Below are positions 1-8,604 of a DNA stretch of 64,000 nucleotides, piece after piece (positions within the stretch are counted from its first letter, which is position 1; every line of letters starts with the position of its first letter). A program made the position numbers and the translations under genes. This DNA comes from CAVPWP01 sp963709395 (GTDB taxonomy: Bacteria; Pseudomonadota; Alphaproteobacteria; Rhodobacterales; Rhodobacteraceae), in the NCBI GenBank assembly GCA_963709395.1, contig CAVPWP010000001.1, positions 62,001 through 126,000 of the forward strand. The letters are read 5' to 3'. The notes under the pieces are model-generated. The model was given only the letters and a program-made list of their open reading frames with translations, searched no databases and was not told the origin of the DNA.

Positions 1-745
1 GAAGCTGGAAGTAGGTGAAGGGCCGGAAGCTCTTGTCGAGGCCGTAGAGCACGCCCGCGATGGTGGCCAGGCCCGCCACGATGATCCAGGTGATCGCCAC
101 GACCCGTTCGGGATTGATGCCCGACAGGAGGGCCAGATCCTCGTTGTCGGAGAAGGCGCGCATCGACTTGCCGGTGCGCGTCCGGTTGAGAAACCAGAAC
201 AGCGCCGCCACGGTGATCACCGCGGTGATCACGGTGATCACGGTCGTGGTACGCAGGGCGAGGCCTTCCTCGAGACCCGTCATGTCGCGGAAGGTGCGCG
301 CCGAGATGACGAAGCGTTCGCCGTCCGCGAAGGACTGGTCCTCGACCCCGATGATGAAGCGCACGATGCCGTTCATCATGAACATCACGCCCATCGACAC
401 GATGACAAGGATCACCGGCGCCGCGCGCTGCTTGCGGTAGAAGCGGTAGACGACGCGGTCGGTTCCCAGAAGGAAGAGCGCCGTGGCCGCGATGCCCAGC
501 GGCAGCGCCAGCAGGGCGGTGGGCAGGGGCCCGAGGCCGATGCCCTTGCTCTGCAGCCACCAGGTGCCCAGGATCGTCGCCATGGTGCCGAAGGCCATCG
601 TGTCGCCGTGGGCGAAGTTGGAAAACCGCAGGATCCCGTAGATCAGCGTCACCCCCAGCGCGCCAAGGGCAAGCTGTGCGCCATAGGCGGTGCCCGGGAT
701 GATGACGAAGTTCAGGAGCGCCACGATGGCGTTGAGGAAATCCAT
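1..745 (-). CDS. livH: Branched-chain amino acid ABC transporter permease LivH (partial, runs off the left edge)
   Basis: Inner-membrane permease of a LivHMGF-type importer for branched-chain amino acids. Translating the minus strand from the ATG at 745 gives about 248 residues without a stop; the C-terminal quarter lies outside the window. Hydrophobic segments alternate with short loops, and the conserved LivH stretch GVTLIYGILRFSNFAHGD is present near residue 30, as is MRAFSDNEDLALLSGI in the cytoplasmic loop that contacts the ATPases. The start lies 3 bases downstream of the livF stop, so order on the minus strand is livG, livF, livH. Assignment to the LivH family is strong; the exact substrate is inferred. 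Confidence 0.88.
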   Translation of the reverse strand, partial: MDFLNAIVALLNFVIIPGTAYGAQLALGALGVTLIYGILRFSNFAHGDTMAFGTMATILGTWWLQSKGIGLGPLPTALLALPLGIAATALFLLGTDRVVYRFYRKQRAAPVILVIVSMGVMFMMNGIVRFIIGVEDQSFADGERFVISARTFRDMTGLEEGLALRTTTVITVITAVITVAALFWFLNRTRTGKSMRAFSDNEDLALLSGINPERVVAITWIIVAGLATIAGVLYGLDKSFRPFTYFQL

Positions 746-748
746 GCG

Positions 749-1579
749 TCAGCCCCCCAGGAACGTGCGGCGGACCTCGGGGTCGGCCAGAAGCGCCTGC
801 CCGGTGTCGGTATAGGCATTGGCGCCTTGCACCAGAACATAGCCCCGGTCGGCGATCTCGAGCGCCTGACGCGCGTTCTGTTCGACCATCAGGATCGAGA
901 TCCCGGTGCGCGCGACCTCGATGATCCGGTCGAAAAGCTCGTCCATGACGATGGGCGAGACGCCGGCGGTCGGTTCATCCAGCATCAGCACCTGCGGCTT
1001 GGTCATCAGCGCGCGGCCCACGGCGACCTGCTGGCGCTGGCCGCCCGAAAGCTCGCCCGCTGCCTGCCGGCGCTTGTCCTTCAGGATCGGGAACAGCTCA
1101 TAGACCTGTTCGATGGTCTTGCGGATGTCGTCGCGGCGCAGGAAGGCCCCCATCTCGAGGTTCTCTTCCACCGTCATCGAAGTGAAGATGTTGTTGGTCT
1201 GCGGCACGAAGGCCATGCCCTCGGCCACGCGGTCCTGCGGCGAGAGATGCGTGATGTCCTTGCCGCCGATCCGCACCGAGCCTTCGCGCAGCTTGAGCAT
1301 TCCGAAGACGGCCTTCATCGCGGTCGACTTGCCCGCGCCGTTGGGGCCGACGATCACCGCGATCTCGCCCTTGTCCACGGCCACGGTGCAGTCGTGCAGG
1401 ATGTTTGCACCGCTGCCATAGCCGCCGGTCATGCTGTCGCCGATCAGAAAGGCATTCTTCGTGTTCGCGGGCTTGCCCGTGCCCGCACCGGTATAGGGGT
1501 CAAGGTCGCCGCGCCCGCGCGGATTGGTGATCGAGACGTCCTTGTTGCCGCGATCGTTTCGGTGGGGATTGTCGCTCAT
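749..1579 (-). CDS. livF: Branched-chain amino acid ABC transporter ATP-binding protein LivF
   Basis: Second ATPase of the Liv importer, 276 residues. Walker A GPNGAGKST is at about 78-86, the Q-loop PQTNN near 126, the signature LSGGQ at 177-181 and Walker B LMLDEP at about 198-203. The first 50 or so residues form a polar extension not found in the E. coli protein; it is kept because the ATG at 1579 overlaps the livG stop (ATGA), the usual junction for translationally coupled genes. It powers transport with LivG on the cytoplasmic face of the LivHM permease. Confidence 0.92.
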   Translation of the reverse strand: MSDNPHRNDRGNKDVSITNPRGRGDLDPYTGAGTGKPANTKNAFLIGDSMTGGYGSGANILHDCTVAVDKGEIAVIVGPNGAGKSTAMKAVFGMLKLREGSVRIGGKDITHLSPQDRVAEGMAFVPQTNNIFTSMTVEENLEMGAFLRRDDIRKTIEQVYELFPILKDKRRQAAGELSGGQRQQVAVGRALMTKPQVLMLDEPTAGVSPIVMDELFDRIIEVARTGISILMVEQNARQALEIADRGYVLVQGANAYTDTGQALLADPEVRRTFLGG

Positions 1580-2376
1580 GCGCCCGCCTCGACCGACGCC
1601 TGGGCCTTGGTCTTGTTCTTGAGACCGGTGCCGAGGTAGGCCTCGATCACCGCCTCGTTGTGCATGATGTCCGCGGCCGACCCTTCGGCCAGCACCTTGC
1701 CCTCGGCCATGACGATGACCGGGTCGCAGAGGCGGCCAATGAAATCCATGTCATGCTCGATCACGCAGAAGGTATAGCCGCGCTCCTTGTTCAGGCGCAC
1801 GATGGCATCGCCGATGGTGTTGAGAAGCGTGCGGTTCACGCCTGCGCCGACCTCGTCGAGGAACACGATCCGGGCATCGACCATCATGGTGCGGCCGAGT
1901 TCCAGAAGCTTCTTCTGTCCCCCAGAGAGGTTGCCGGCTTTTTCGTCCTTCAGATGCTCGATCGTCAGGAATTCAAGCACTTCGTCGGCTTTCCTGAGAA
2001 GCGCGCGCTCTTCCTCGGCGATCCGCCCGCGCCGGAACCAGGCATTCCAGAGCGTCTCGCCCGCCTGGCCCGAGGGTACCATCATCAGGTTCTCGCGCAC
2101 CGTCATCGACGAAAACTCATGCGCGATCTGGAAGGTGCGCAGCAGGCCCTTGTGGAAAAGCTCATGCGGGGGCAGGCCGGTGATATCCTCGCCCATCATC
2201 GTGACGCGCCCCGAAGTCGGCGGCAGACGCCCGGCGATCACGTTGAACAGGGTGGTCTTGCCCGCGCCATTCGGGCCGATCAGCCCGGTGATCGAGCCCT
2301 GACGGATCTCGAGCGACGCGCCGTCGACCGCGTGGAAGCCACCGAAATGCTTGTGCAGGTTCTCGACTACGATCAT
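1576..2376 (-). CDS. livG: Branched-chain amino acid ABC transporter ATP-binding protein LivG
   Basis: First ATPase of the Liv importer, 266 residues. Walker A GPNGAGKTT at 34-42, signature LSGGQ in the middle, and the H-loop VIEHDMDFI near the end are intact. The Walker B region reads FLDEVGAGVN where most LivG proteins have LDEPAAGLN: the catalytic glutamate is kept but the following proline is valine. The gene sits downstream of the binding-protein gene, separated by a hairpin terminator, and overlaps livF by 4 bases. A family-level assignment to LivG rather than LivF rests on the KTRT/FQIAHEF-type region and the C-terminal tail. Confidence 0.92.
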   Translation of the reverse strand: MIVVENLHKHFGGFHAVDGASLEIRQGSITGLIGPNGAGKTTLFNVIAGRLPPTSGRVTMMGEDITGLPPHELFHKGLLRTFQIAHEFSSMTVRENLMMVPSGQAGETLWNAWFRRGRIAEEERALLRKADEVLEFLTIEHLKDEKAGNLSGGQKKLLELGRTMMVDARIVFLDEVGAGVNRTLLNTIGDAIVRLNKERGYTFCVIEHDMDFIGRLCDPVIVMAEGKVLAEGSAADIMHNEAVIEAYLGTGLKNKTKAQASVEAGA

Positions 2377-2395
2377 GCCCCGCCCCCATGCGTGG

Positions 2396-2431
2396 AATGC
2401 AACAAGGCAGCCCGGCCGGAACCGGGCTGCC
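2396..2431 (-). terminator. Hairpin between binding-protein gene and livG
   Basis: On the minus strand a 10-bp perfect stem (GGCAGCCCGG at 2431-2422 pairing with 2415-2406) with a 6-base loop is followed by a T-rich tail (TTGTTGCAT). It lies 24 bases after the binding-protein stop and before livG. Such partial terminators commonly let a periplasmic binding protein be made in excess over its membrane and ATPase partners; that role is inferred. Confidence 0.65.
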
Positions 2432-2454
2432 CGAAGTCACTCAGGTCGAGGGTC

Positions 2455-3639
2455 TCAGCGGAACTGGACCGTCGAGAGGGCGCCGTCCACCACTTCCACC
2501 TGGCGGTAGTTGCCCGCCGATTCGCCGGGGCCGATCAGTTCCACGGCCGAGGCGCCGACATAGTCGACATCACCGCCATCGGCGAGGATCTGCAGGCCCT
2601 TGGCCAGCTCGCCGGGAAGGATCGGCTCGCCCGGGGCGTTCGCCACATCCATCACGAAGTCCTTGTAGACGGCCGGATCGGACGATCCGGCAGCCTGCAT
2701 GGCCAGAAGGATGAGCGCGGCGGCGTCATAGGCTTCGGGCGAGAAGGGCGAGGTCGCGATGGCCTCATCCCCGATGATCTCGACATAGCGCGCGGCACCT
2801 TCGCTGTCGGTGCCCGGGTGCTGGCCGGTCGATCCGTCGATGTCCGAACCGAAGTTGGCCTCGAGTGCGGCGCTGATCATCCCGTCGGGGAAATGGAACG
2901 TGTCGAAGGCGCCCGAGTCGAGCGCGGCGCGCACGATGCCCGATCCGCCCTGGTCGACGTAGCCTGCCACGACAAGGCGCTGACCGCCAGCCGAGGCCAG
3001 TGCGCCGATCTCGGCCGAATAGTCGGCCTTGCCGTCTTCATGCGCGGCGTTGATCGTGACCGTGCCGCCCAGTTCCTCGTAGGCCGCCTGGAAGGCGTCG
3101 GCGAGGCCCTTGCCGTAGTCGTTGTTGGTGTAGGTGACCGCAACTTCGTCGATCCCCTGCTCGAGCAGGATTTCGGCCATCACCACGCCCTGGCGCGCGT
3201 CCGACGGGGCGGTGCGGAAAAAGAGGCCGTTGTCCTCGGCGGTCGACAGCCCCGGCGATGTCGCGGAGGGCGAGATCATGACGATGCCATTGGGCATGGC
3301 CACGTTCTGAAGGATCGCGCCGGTGACGCCCGAGCAGTCGCCGCCCACGATACCCGCCACGCCATCGGCGGTGATCAGGCGTTCGGCAGCGGCGGTCGCG
3401 GCGCCGGCGTCGATGCAGGTGGTATCGCCGCGAACCGAAGTCACGGTCGAGCCGCCCAGAAGGAGACCGCTTTCGCTGGCTTCGGCCATCGCGGTTTCCG
3501 CACCCTGCGCCATCTGCTGGGCAAGAGATTCAAGCGGGCCGGTGAAGCCCACCATCACGCCAAGCTTGATTTCCTCTTGGGCCATCGCCGAACCGGCCAT
3601 CAGTGCAGTTGCGGCAGACGCCATCATAAGTTTTTTCAT
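2455..3639 (-). CDS. Branched-chain amino acid ABC transporter substrate-binding protein (LivJ/LivK family)
   Basis: Periplasmic type I binding protein, 394 residues. The start ATG at 3639 is chosen because it begins a clear signal peptide (MKKLMMASAATALMAGSAMAQ, cut after AMA) and has GGGAG upstream; longer in-frame starts would place charged residues before the signal. The mature protein begins EEIKLGVMVGFTGPLESLAQ, typical of the Peripla_BP_6 fold, with YTNNDYGKGLADAFQ and the later AYDAALILLAMQAAG stretch. It is first in an operon with livG, livF and livH, so it captures the amino acid for that importer. Two cysteines (in TTCID and GGDCSG) may form the usual disulfide. Confidence 0.9.
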   Translation of the reverse strand: MKKLMMASAATALMAGSAMAQEEIKLGVMVGFTGPLESLAQQMAQGAETAMAEASESGLLLGGSTVTSVRGDTTCIDAGAATAAAERLITADGVAGIVGGDCSGVTGAILQNVAMPNGIVMISPSATSPGLSTAEDNGLFFRTAPSDARQGVVMAEILLEQGIDEVAVTYTNNDYGKGLADAFQAAYEELGGTVTINAAHEDGKADYSAEIGALASAGGQRLVVAGYVDQGGSGIVRAALDSGAFDTFHFPDGMISAALEANFGSDIDGSTGQHPGTDSEGAARYVEIIGDEAIATSPFSPEAYDAAALILLAMQAAGSSDPAVYKDFVMDVANAPGEPILPGELAKGLQILADGGDVDYVGASAVELIGPGESAGNYRQVEVVDGALSTVQFR

Positions 3640-3803
3640 TGTTGACTCCCTGTCTGGATACATTTCCGGGACGGAACCTAGAGGGCGGCGTGGCAAAAGA
3701 AAAGAACTACCGCACAGGCCGATCACGCAATTGTTTCCACCTGACTTGGACGGAGTGGACGGACCGCCTATCTGTCGCCAAAGGCAGAACGACAGGAGGC
3801 ATC

Positions 3804-4898
3804 ATGCGACGGCTGACCGGAGCGACCATCCTGCTGGCCCTTGCGCTTGGCCGGCCAGGCATCGCGCTTGACACCTCGGCGGGGGCGGTGACCGTCACGC
3901 CGGTGGCGACAGGGCTGACCGAGCCGTGGAGCATCGGCTTTCTTCCCGGCGGTGGCGTGCTGGTGACCGAACGGGATGGGCGGCTTCTTCTGATCGACGA
4001 CGGGCAGGCCCGCGCCGTGCGCGGCGTGCCCGAGGTGGCGGCGAACGGGCAGGGCGGGCTTCTGGACGTGATGGTGCCCCGCGACTTCGCCCAAAGCCGG
4101 GAGGTGTTCCTGAGCTATGCCAAACCCCAGCGCGGCGGGGCAGGGACCGCCCTTGCCGTCGCGCGCCTGTCGCCGGACGGCAGCCAGCTCGAGGATGTGC
4201 GCACGATCTTCGAGATCGCGCCGGGATCCTCGGGGGGTCGGCATTTCGGCAGCCGGATCGTCGAGGCGCCGGACGGCACGATCTTCCTGACCGTCGGCGA
4301 CCGGGGCGACGACGCCTCGGCCCAGGATCTCACCCGCCATAACGGGTCGGTCATCCGCCTGAACCGCGACGGCAGCGTGCCCGCCGACAACCCCTTTGTC
4401 GGCCAGTCCGGCGCGCAGCCCGAAATCTGGAGCTATGGCCACCGCAACCCGCAGGGCGCCGCACTCGACCTTGAGGGCAATCTCTGGGTGAACGAGCATG
4501 GCGCGCGCGGCGGGGACGAGGTGAACCGCGTGGTACGCGGTGCGAATTTCGGCTGGCCGGTGATTTCCTATGGCGAGCATTATTCGGGACGGAAGATCGG
4601 CGAGGGGACCGAGAAGCCGGGCATGGAACAGCCCGCCTTCTACTGGGACCCGTCGATCGCGCCCTCGGGGATGATGATCTACTCGGGTGCGCTCTGGCCC
4701 GAATGGCGCGGCGACATGTTTGTCGGATCGCTCAAGTTCGACTACATCGCGCGCCTCGACGGTGCGACGGTGCGCGAGGTCGAGCAGATGGAAGGCCCCC
4801 AGACGCAGCGCGTGCGCGATATTCGCGAGGCGCCCGACGGGTCGATCTGGTTCCTGTCGGTGGGCGAGGGCGCGGTCTATCGCATGACACCGGGCTAG
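3804..4898 (+). CDS. PQQ-dependent aldose sugar dehydrogenase (YliI/sorbosone dehydrogenase family)
   Basis: Soluble periplasmic beta-propeller that oxidises aldoses with PQQ, 364 residues. The ATG at 3804 has AGGAGG 6 bases upstream and opens a signal peptide (RRLTGATILLALALGRPGIA). Family motifs follow in order: GLTEPWSIGFLPGG, VTERDGRL, GGRHFGSR, FLTVGDRGDD, SYGHRNPQG and NEHGARGGDEVN, which surround the PQQ and calcium sites in the glucose/sorbosone dehydrogenase fold. It is divergent from the Liv binding-protein gene (164-bp spacer carrying both promoters) and converges on dcd with a 4-base gap. No PQQ biosynthesis gene is visible here, so the cofactor must come from elsewhere. Confidence 0.88.
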   Translation: MRRLTGATILLALALGRPGIALDTSAGAVTVTPVATGLTEPWSIGFLPGGGVLVTERDGRLLLIDDGQARAVRGVPEVAANGQGGLLDVMVPRDFAQSREVFLSYAKPQRGGAGTALAVARLSPDGSQLEDVRTIFEIAPGSSGGRHFGSRIVEAPDGTIFLTVGDRGDDASAQDLTRHNGSVIRLNRDGSVPADNPFVGQSGAQPEIWSYGHRNPQGAALDLEGNLWVNEHGARGGDEVNRVVRGANFGWPVISYGEHYSGRKIGEGTEKPGMEQPAFYWDPSIAPSGMMIYSGALWPEWRGDMFVGSLKFDYIARLDGATVREVEQMEGPQTQRVRDIREAPDGSIWFLSVGEGAVYRMTPG

Positions 4899-4902
4899 CG
4901 GA

Positions 4903-5979
4903 TCAGCCCGCGCGGAAGTGTTTCGACAGCTTCAGTCCCTGGCCCTGGTAGTTCGACGCGATGCCCGCGCCGTAAAGCCGGGCCGGTGTCTCGGCCATGC
5001 GCTCATAGACCAGACGCCCCACGACCTGCCCGTGTTCCAGAACGAAGGGCGCTTCGTGACAGCGCACCTCGAGCACCCCGCGCGACCCCGCGCCGCCGGC
5101 CGCGGCCCAGCCGAAACCGGGGTCGAAGAACCCGGCGTAATGCACCCGGAATTCGCCCACCATCGCAAGGTAGGGCGCCATCTCGGCGGCATGGGTCGGC
5201 GGGATGGTGACCGCCTCGCGGCTGACGAGGATGTAGAACGCGCCGGGATCGAGGATCAGCCGGCCCTCGGTGCCATGCAGTTCCTCCCAGAACTCGGCCG
5301 GGTCGTAGCCGCCGATCCGGTCAAGGTCGATTACGCCGGAATGGGGTTTGGCGCGATACCCGACGAGGGTGCCGGTGGCGGGGCGCAGATCCACCGAAAA
5401 GCCAAGCCCGTCCGAGATCAGCGGCGTCCCATCGACCAGCGGTGTATCTGCGTGCAGCGACGCAAGTTCAGCGTCGTCCAGCACCGCTTGCCCCTTGCGG
5501 AAGCGGATCTGGTTGAGCCGCATGCCGGGACGCACGAGGACCGAGAACGAGCGGGGACAGATCTCGGCGTAAAGCGGGCCGGCGTAGCCGTCCGGAATGC
5601 GGTCGAATTCGGCCCCGCCATCGGTGATGACGCGGGTCAGAAGATCGAGCCGCCCGGTCGAGGACTTGGCATTCGCCACCGCGGTGATGCCCGGGGGCAG
5701 TGCCAGCGATTCCATCAAGGGCACGACATAGACGCAGCCCTTCTCCAGAACGGCGCCCTGGGTGAGGTCCACGCGGTGCATCTCGAAAAGCGGCAGCCGG
5801 TCGGCCACAGTCGCTCCGCCGCCGGACAGAAAGGACGCGCGCACGCGATAGGCCACCGTTCCAAGGCGCAGATCGAGCGAGGCGGGTTGCACCTGATCGG
5901 GCAGGATCGGCGGATCGGCTGTGATGCCGCCTGCGGCGATCAGTCGGTCAAGCTCGTGGTCGGGAAGAACACCGGTCAT
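4903..5979 (-). CDS. dcd: 2'-deoxycytidine 5'-triphosphate deaminase (double-length Dcd)
   Basis: Deaminates dCTP to dUTP to supply dTMP synthesis. At 358 residues it is about twice the length of E. coli Dcd (193), matching the alphaproteobacterial 2-domain form in which a first dUTPase-like fold (residues about 20-170, with the nucleotide-binding motif NAKSSTGRLD) is followed by a second, diverged copy (about 200-358, with HYAGFFDPGFGW). The conserved PASLDLRLG lies near residue 32. It stands alone, convergent with the sugar dehydrogenase and downstream of the tRNA-Pro gene on the same strand. Confidence 0.92.
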   Translation of the reverse strand: MTGVLPDHELDRLIAAGGITADPPILPDQVQPASLDLRLGTVAYRVRASFLSGGGATVADRLPLFEMHRVDLTQGAVLEKGCVYVVPLMESLALPPGITAVANAKSSTGRLDLLTRVITDGGAEFDRIPDGYAGPLYAEICPRSFSVLVRPGMRLNQIRFRKGQAVLDDAELASLHADTPLVDGTPLISDGLGFSVDLRPATGTLVGYRAKPHSGVIDLDRIGGYDPAEFWEELHGTEGRLILDPGAFYILVSREAVTIPPTHAAEMAPYLAMVGEFRVHYAGFFDPGFGWAAAGGAGSRGVLEVRCHEAPFVLEHGQVVGRLVYERMAETPARLYGAGIASNYQGQGLKLSKHFRAG

Positions 5980-6050
5980 CGGGCGGCTCCGGTGACCCCT
6001 CGGGCGGCCCCGGTCACAGGGCAGCCCCGCAAGGGGGGCAGGGGTGAGAT

Positions 6051-6127
6051 TGGTCGGGCTAGCAGGACTCGAACCTGCGACCTTCCGTCCCCCAGACGGA
6101 CGCGCTACCAGGCTGCGCCATAGCCCG
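6051..6127 (-). tRNA. tRNA-Pro (anticodon GGG)
   Basis: A 77-base cloverleaf on the minus strand. The acceptor arm pairs CGGGCTA (6127-6121) with TAGCCCG (6061-6055), followed by discriminator A and an encoded CCA (6053-6051). The D loop contains AGCCTGGTAGC, the T arm carries GGTTCGAGTC, and the anticodon stem TCCGT/ACGGA encloses loop CTGGGGG, giving anticodon GGG (6093-6091), which reads CCC/CCU proline codons. Confidence 0.97.
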
Positions 6128-6191
6128 ACGAGTGGCCTTCATACCGGTTTTGGCCGCGGGGGCAAGGGGCGATATACGCCGCGCCACGGCC

Positions 6192-7241
6192 CTACCCGCG
6201 CCCGTCCATCCGGTCGCGCAAGGCCACCAGTCGGGCTTGCGCCAGCGACAGGGTTTCAGCATGGGACGACAGGCCGCCATGGGCCGCGATCCGCAGACGC
6301 GAGGCGACCGACAGAGCCGGTTCCTCGACCAGATCGTCGTCGCCGGTGTCTTCCTCGATCTCGTCGTCGGCCGGGGAGGCGCTGGCCGCATCGGCGGCGA
6401 TGGGGGCGACCGGCTGAACCGGCGCGGGCACTTCGGCCTCAGGTGCGAGGCGGTCGAAGAGGTCGTCTTCGGCCGTCGCCGCTACGGGTTCTTCGACGGT
6501 GCTGTCCGGGTTTTCCGGCTCCACTGCTTCGGGCTCGGGTTCGTTCTGGGGCTCAGGCTCGGACTCTGGCTCGGGCTCTGGCTCAGCCTCGTCGGCGGCC
6601 TCAGATGACTCCTGTTCCGTCTCCGAAGCCGTCGGTGCGTCAGCGGTCTCGTCCGCGGCCGATTTCACATCAATTTCGTCCGCCGCCTCGGCGGCTATGC
6701 CGCTCTCGTCGTCGGGGGCGACGTCGGCTCCGGCGTCCGGGACGGGTTCCGGCGCCGGCGCGGAAGCCTCTTCAACCTCGGGCAGCGGGGCGACTGCCAC
6801 GTCCTCCGCAGTGTCCTCCGCCACGTCCTCTGGTGGCTCAGACAGACCGGTGGCCTCCGGGCGTTCAAAGGCGACGACCGTAGCGTCGTCCTGCGCCTCG
6901 GCAGATTCGGCAGGCGAGGTGTCCGCCTCGATCAGTTCGGCATCCTCGATGTCGGCATAGAGCGGCGGCGACAGGCCGGCGACATGGCGCACGCCTTTTT
7001 CGCGCAGCAGTTTCTGCACGCCGCGAATGGTCATGCCGTCGTCGTGAAGAAGCCGCTTGATACCGCCGATCAGTTCCATGTCCGACGGGCGGTAATACCG
7101 GCGCCCCCCGGCGCGCTTGACCGGCTTGACCTGGGTGAAGCGGCTTTCCCAGAAGCGCAGCACATGGGTCGGAACGCCAAGCCAGTCAGCCACTTCGCTG
7201 ATCGTGCGAAAGGCGTCGGGGGATTTCTCCATTCCGGGCAT
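6192..7241 (-). CDS. MerR family transcriptional regulator with long acidic linker
   Basis: 349 residues. The N-terminal winged helix-turn-helix is clear (FRTISEVADWLGVPTHVLRF, then GGRRYYRPSDMELI, residues about 11-80). It is followed by an unusual region of about 200 residues made almost only of Glu, Asp, Ala, Pro and Ser, including EPEP-type repeats around residues 215-245, and a short conserved C-terminal helix rich in Ala/Arg (SLAQARLVALRDRMDG). No metal-binding cysteines are present, so a metal-sensor role is unlikely. It starts directly after the ihfA stop; a second ATG at 7232 (MEKSPDAF) is an equally good start. It is the last gene of the yceD-rpmF-plsX-fabH-ihfA run. DNA target unknown. 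Confidence 0.85.
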   Translation of the reverse strand: MPGMEKSPDAFRTISEVADWLGVPTHVLRFWESRFTQVKPVKRAGGRRYYRPSDMELIGGIKRLLHDDGMTIRGVQKLLREKGVRHVAGLSPPLYADIEDAELIEADTSPAESAEAQDDATVVAFERPEATGLSEPPEDVAEDTAEDVAVAPLPEVEEASAPAPEPVPDAGADVAPDDESGIAAEAADEIDVKSAADETADAPTASETEQESSEAADEAEPEPEPESEPEPQNEPEPEAVEPENPDSTVEEPVAATAEDDLFDRLAPEAEVPAPVQPVAPIAADAASASPADDEIEEDTGDDDLVEEPALSVASRLRIAAHGGLSSHAETLSLAQARLVALRDRMDGRG

Positions 7242-7544
7242 CTACCGTTTGTTGCCTGCGGCCACACGTTCTTTCATCAGATGCGAGGGGCGGAAGGTCA
7301 GCACCCGGCGCGGATGGATCGGAACCTCTTCCCCGGTCTTGGGGTTGCGGCCGACACGCGCCGACTTGCTGCGCACACTGAAGGTCCCGAAGGACGAGAT
7401 CTTTACCTGTTCGCCCGCGACCAGCGCGTCCGAGATATGCTGAAGCACGCTTTCGACCAACTGGGCGGACTCGTTGCGGCTCAGACCCACTTCGCGAAAC
7501 ACCGCTTCGCTCAGATCCATGCGGGTCAAGGTCTTCTCGCTCAT
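7242..7544 (-). CDS. ihfA: Integration host factor subunit alpha
   Basis: 100 residues, the normal length of IHF-alpha. DNA-bending nucleoid protein that works as a heterodimer with IHF-beta. The family signature is seen at residues about 46-65 (VKISSFGTFSVRSKSARVGR) followed by NPKTGEEVPI, with the DNA-intercalating proline in the beta arm. It begins MSEKTLTRMDLSEAVFREVG, typical of alpha rather than beta subunits. Located between fabH and the MerR-type gene, the order common in Rhodobacterales. Confidence 0.95.
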   Translation of the reverse strand: MSEKTLTRMDLSEAVFREVGLSRNESAQLVESVLQHISDALVAGEQVKISSFGTFSVRSKSARVGRNPKTGEEVPIHPRRVLTFRPSHLMKERVAAGNKR

Positions 7545-7632
7545 GTCATCCCCCGTGATGTGTGGAACGACCTTAGGAGCAGCGGGATTTCCGAGTCAAT
7601 ATCAAGGGCTTGTGGATAAGCCTTTAAAGCGG

Positions 7633-8604
7633 TTACCAGCGCATCACCACCGCGCCCCAGGCCAGGCCGCCGCCGATGGCCTCCACGACCACCAGATCGC
7701 CTTCCTGGATCTGCCCGCGCTGCCGTCCGACCGACAGGGCAAGGGGGATCGACGCGGCCGAGGTGTTGCCGTGGTCCTGCACGGTCACGACCACGCGCTC
7801 CATCGGGACCTGCATCCGCTGGGCGGTGGCCTTGATGATCCGCAGGTTGGCCTGATGCGGCACGATCCAGTCGACATCGCCGCCGGTCAGCCCCACCTTG
7901 TCGAGCGCGGCGTGGGCGGTTTCGGCCAGTTTCTCGACGGCATGGCGAAAGACCTCCTTGCCCTGCATCCGCAGGTGGCCCGAGGTTCCGGTCGACACGC
8001 CACCGTCGACGTAAAGGATGTCGCGGTGGCGCCCGTCCGAATGAAGGTCTACCGACAGGATGCCCCGGTCGTCGGTGCTGCCGGCGCCCTCGGCCGCCTC
8101 GAGAACCAGCGCGCCGGCCCCGTCCCCGAAGAGCACGCAGGTTGACCGGTCGGTCCAGTCGAGGATGCGGCTGAAGGTTTCGGCGCCGATCACGAGGACG
8201 CGGGTGGCCTGGCCCGACATGATCAGCGCATTGGCATTGGCCAGCGCGAAGACAAAGCCTGCGCAGACCGCCTGAAGGTCGAAGGCGAAGCCCCGGGTCA
8301 TGCCAAGGCCGTCCTGCACCATGGTCGCGGCAGAGGGGAAGGTGAGGTCGGCGGTCGAGGTGGCGACGATCACGGTGTCGATGTCGTCGGGCGCAAGCCC
8401 TGCATCTTCCAGCGCGGCACGGGCGGCCCGGATGGCCAGGTCGGACGTGGTCTGGCCCTCTGCCGCGAAATGCCGCCGTTCGATGCCCGAGCGGGACCGA
8501 ATCCACTCATCCGTGGTGTCGACCGACGCTTCGAATTCGCTGTTGGGAACCACGCGTTCAGGCAGGTAATGCCCCACGCCTCGCACCACGGCGCGTGTTG
8601 TCAT
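7633..8604 (-). CDS. fabH: Beta-ketoacyl-ACP synthase III
   Basis: Condenses acetyl-CoA with malonyl-ACP to start type II fatty acid synthesis. 323 residues with the catalytic triad visible: Cys114 in LQAVCAGF, His250 in VPHQANLRI and Asn280 in DHGNTSAAS. The N-terminal GVGHYLPERVVPNSEF and the DEWIRSRSGIERRHF stretch are typical. The start overlaps the plsX stop by 4 bases (ATGA), so the two are translationally coupled; an 88-base gap separates it from ihfA. Confidence 0.96.
   Translation of the reverse strand: MTTRAVVRGVGHYLPERVVPNSEFEASVDTTDEWIRSRSGIERRHFAAEGQTTSDLAIRAARAALEDAGLAPDDIDTVIVATSTADLTFPSAATMVQDGLGMTRGFAFDLQAVCAGFVFALANANALIMSGQATRVLVIGAETFSRILDWTDRSTCVLFGDGAGALVLEAAEGAGSTDDRGILSVDLHSDGRHRDILYVDGGVSTGTSGHLRMQGKEVFRHAVEKLAETAHAALDKVGLTGGDVDWIVPHQANLRIIKATAQRMQVPMERVVVTVQDHGNTSAASIPLALSVGRQRGQIQEGDLVVVEAIGGGLAWGAVVMRW

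Noticed and set aside
205..245. Repeated GTGATCAC units
   Set aside because: They encode the VITVITAVITV part of a LivH membrane helix in frame; the repetition follows from the amino acid sequence.
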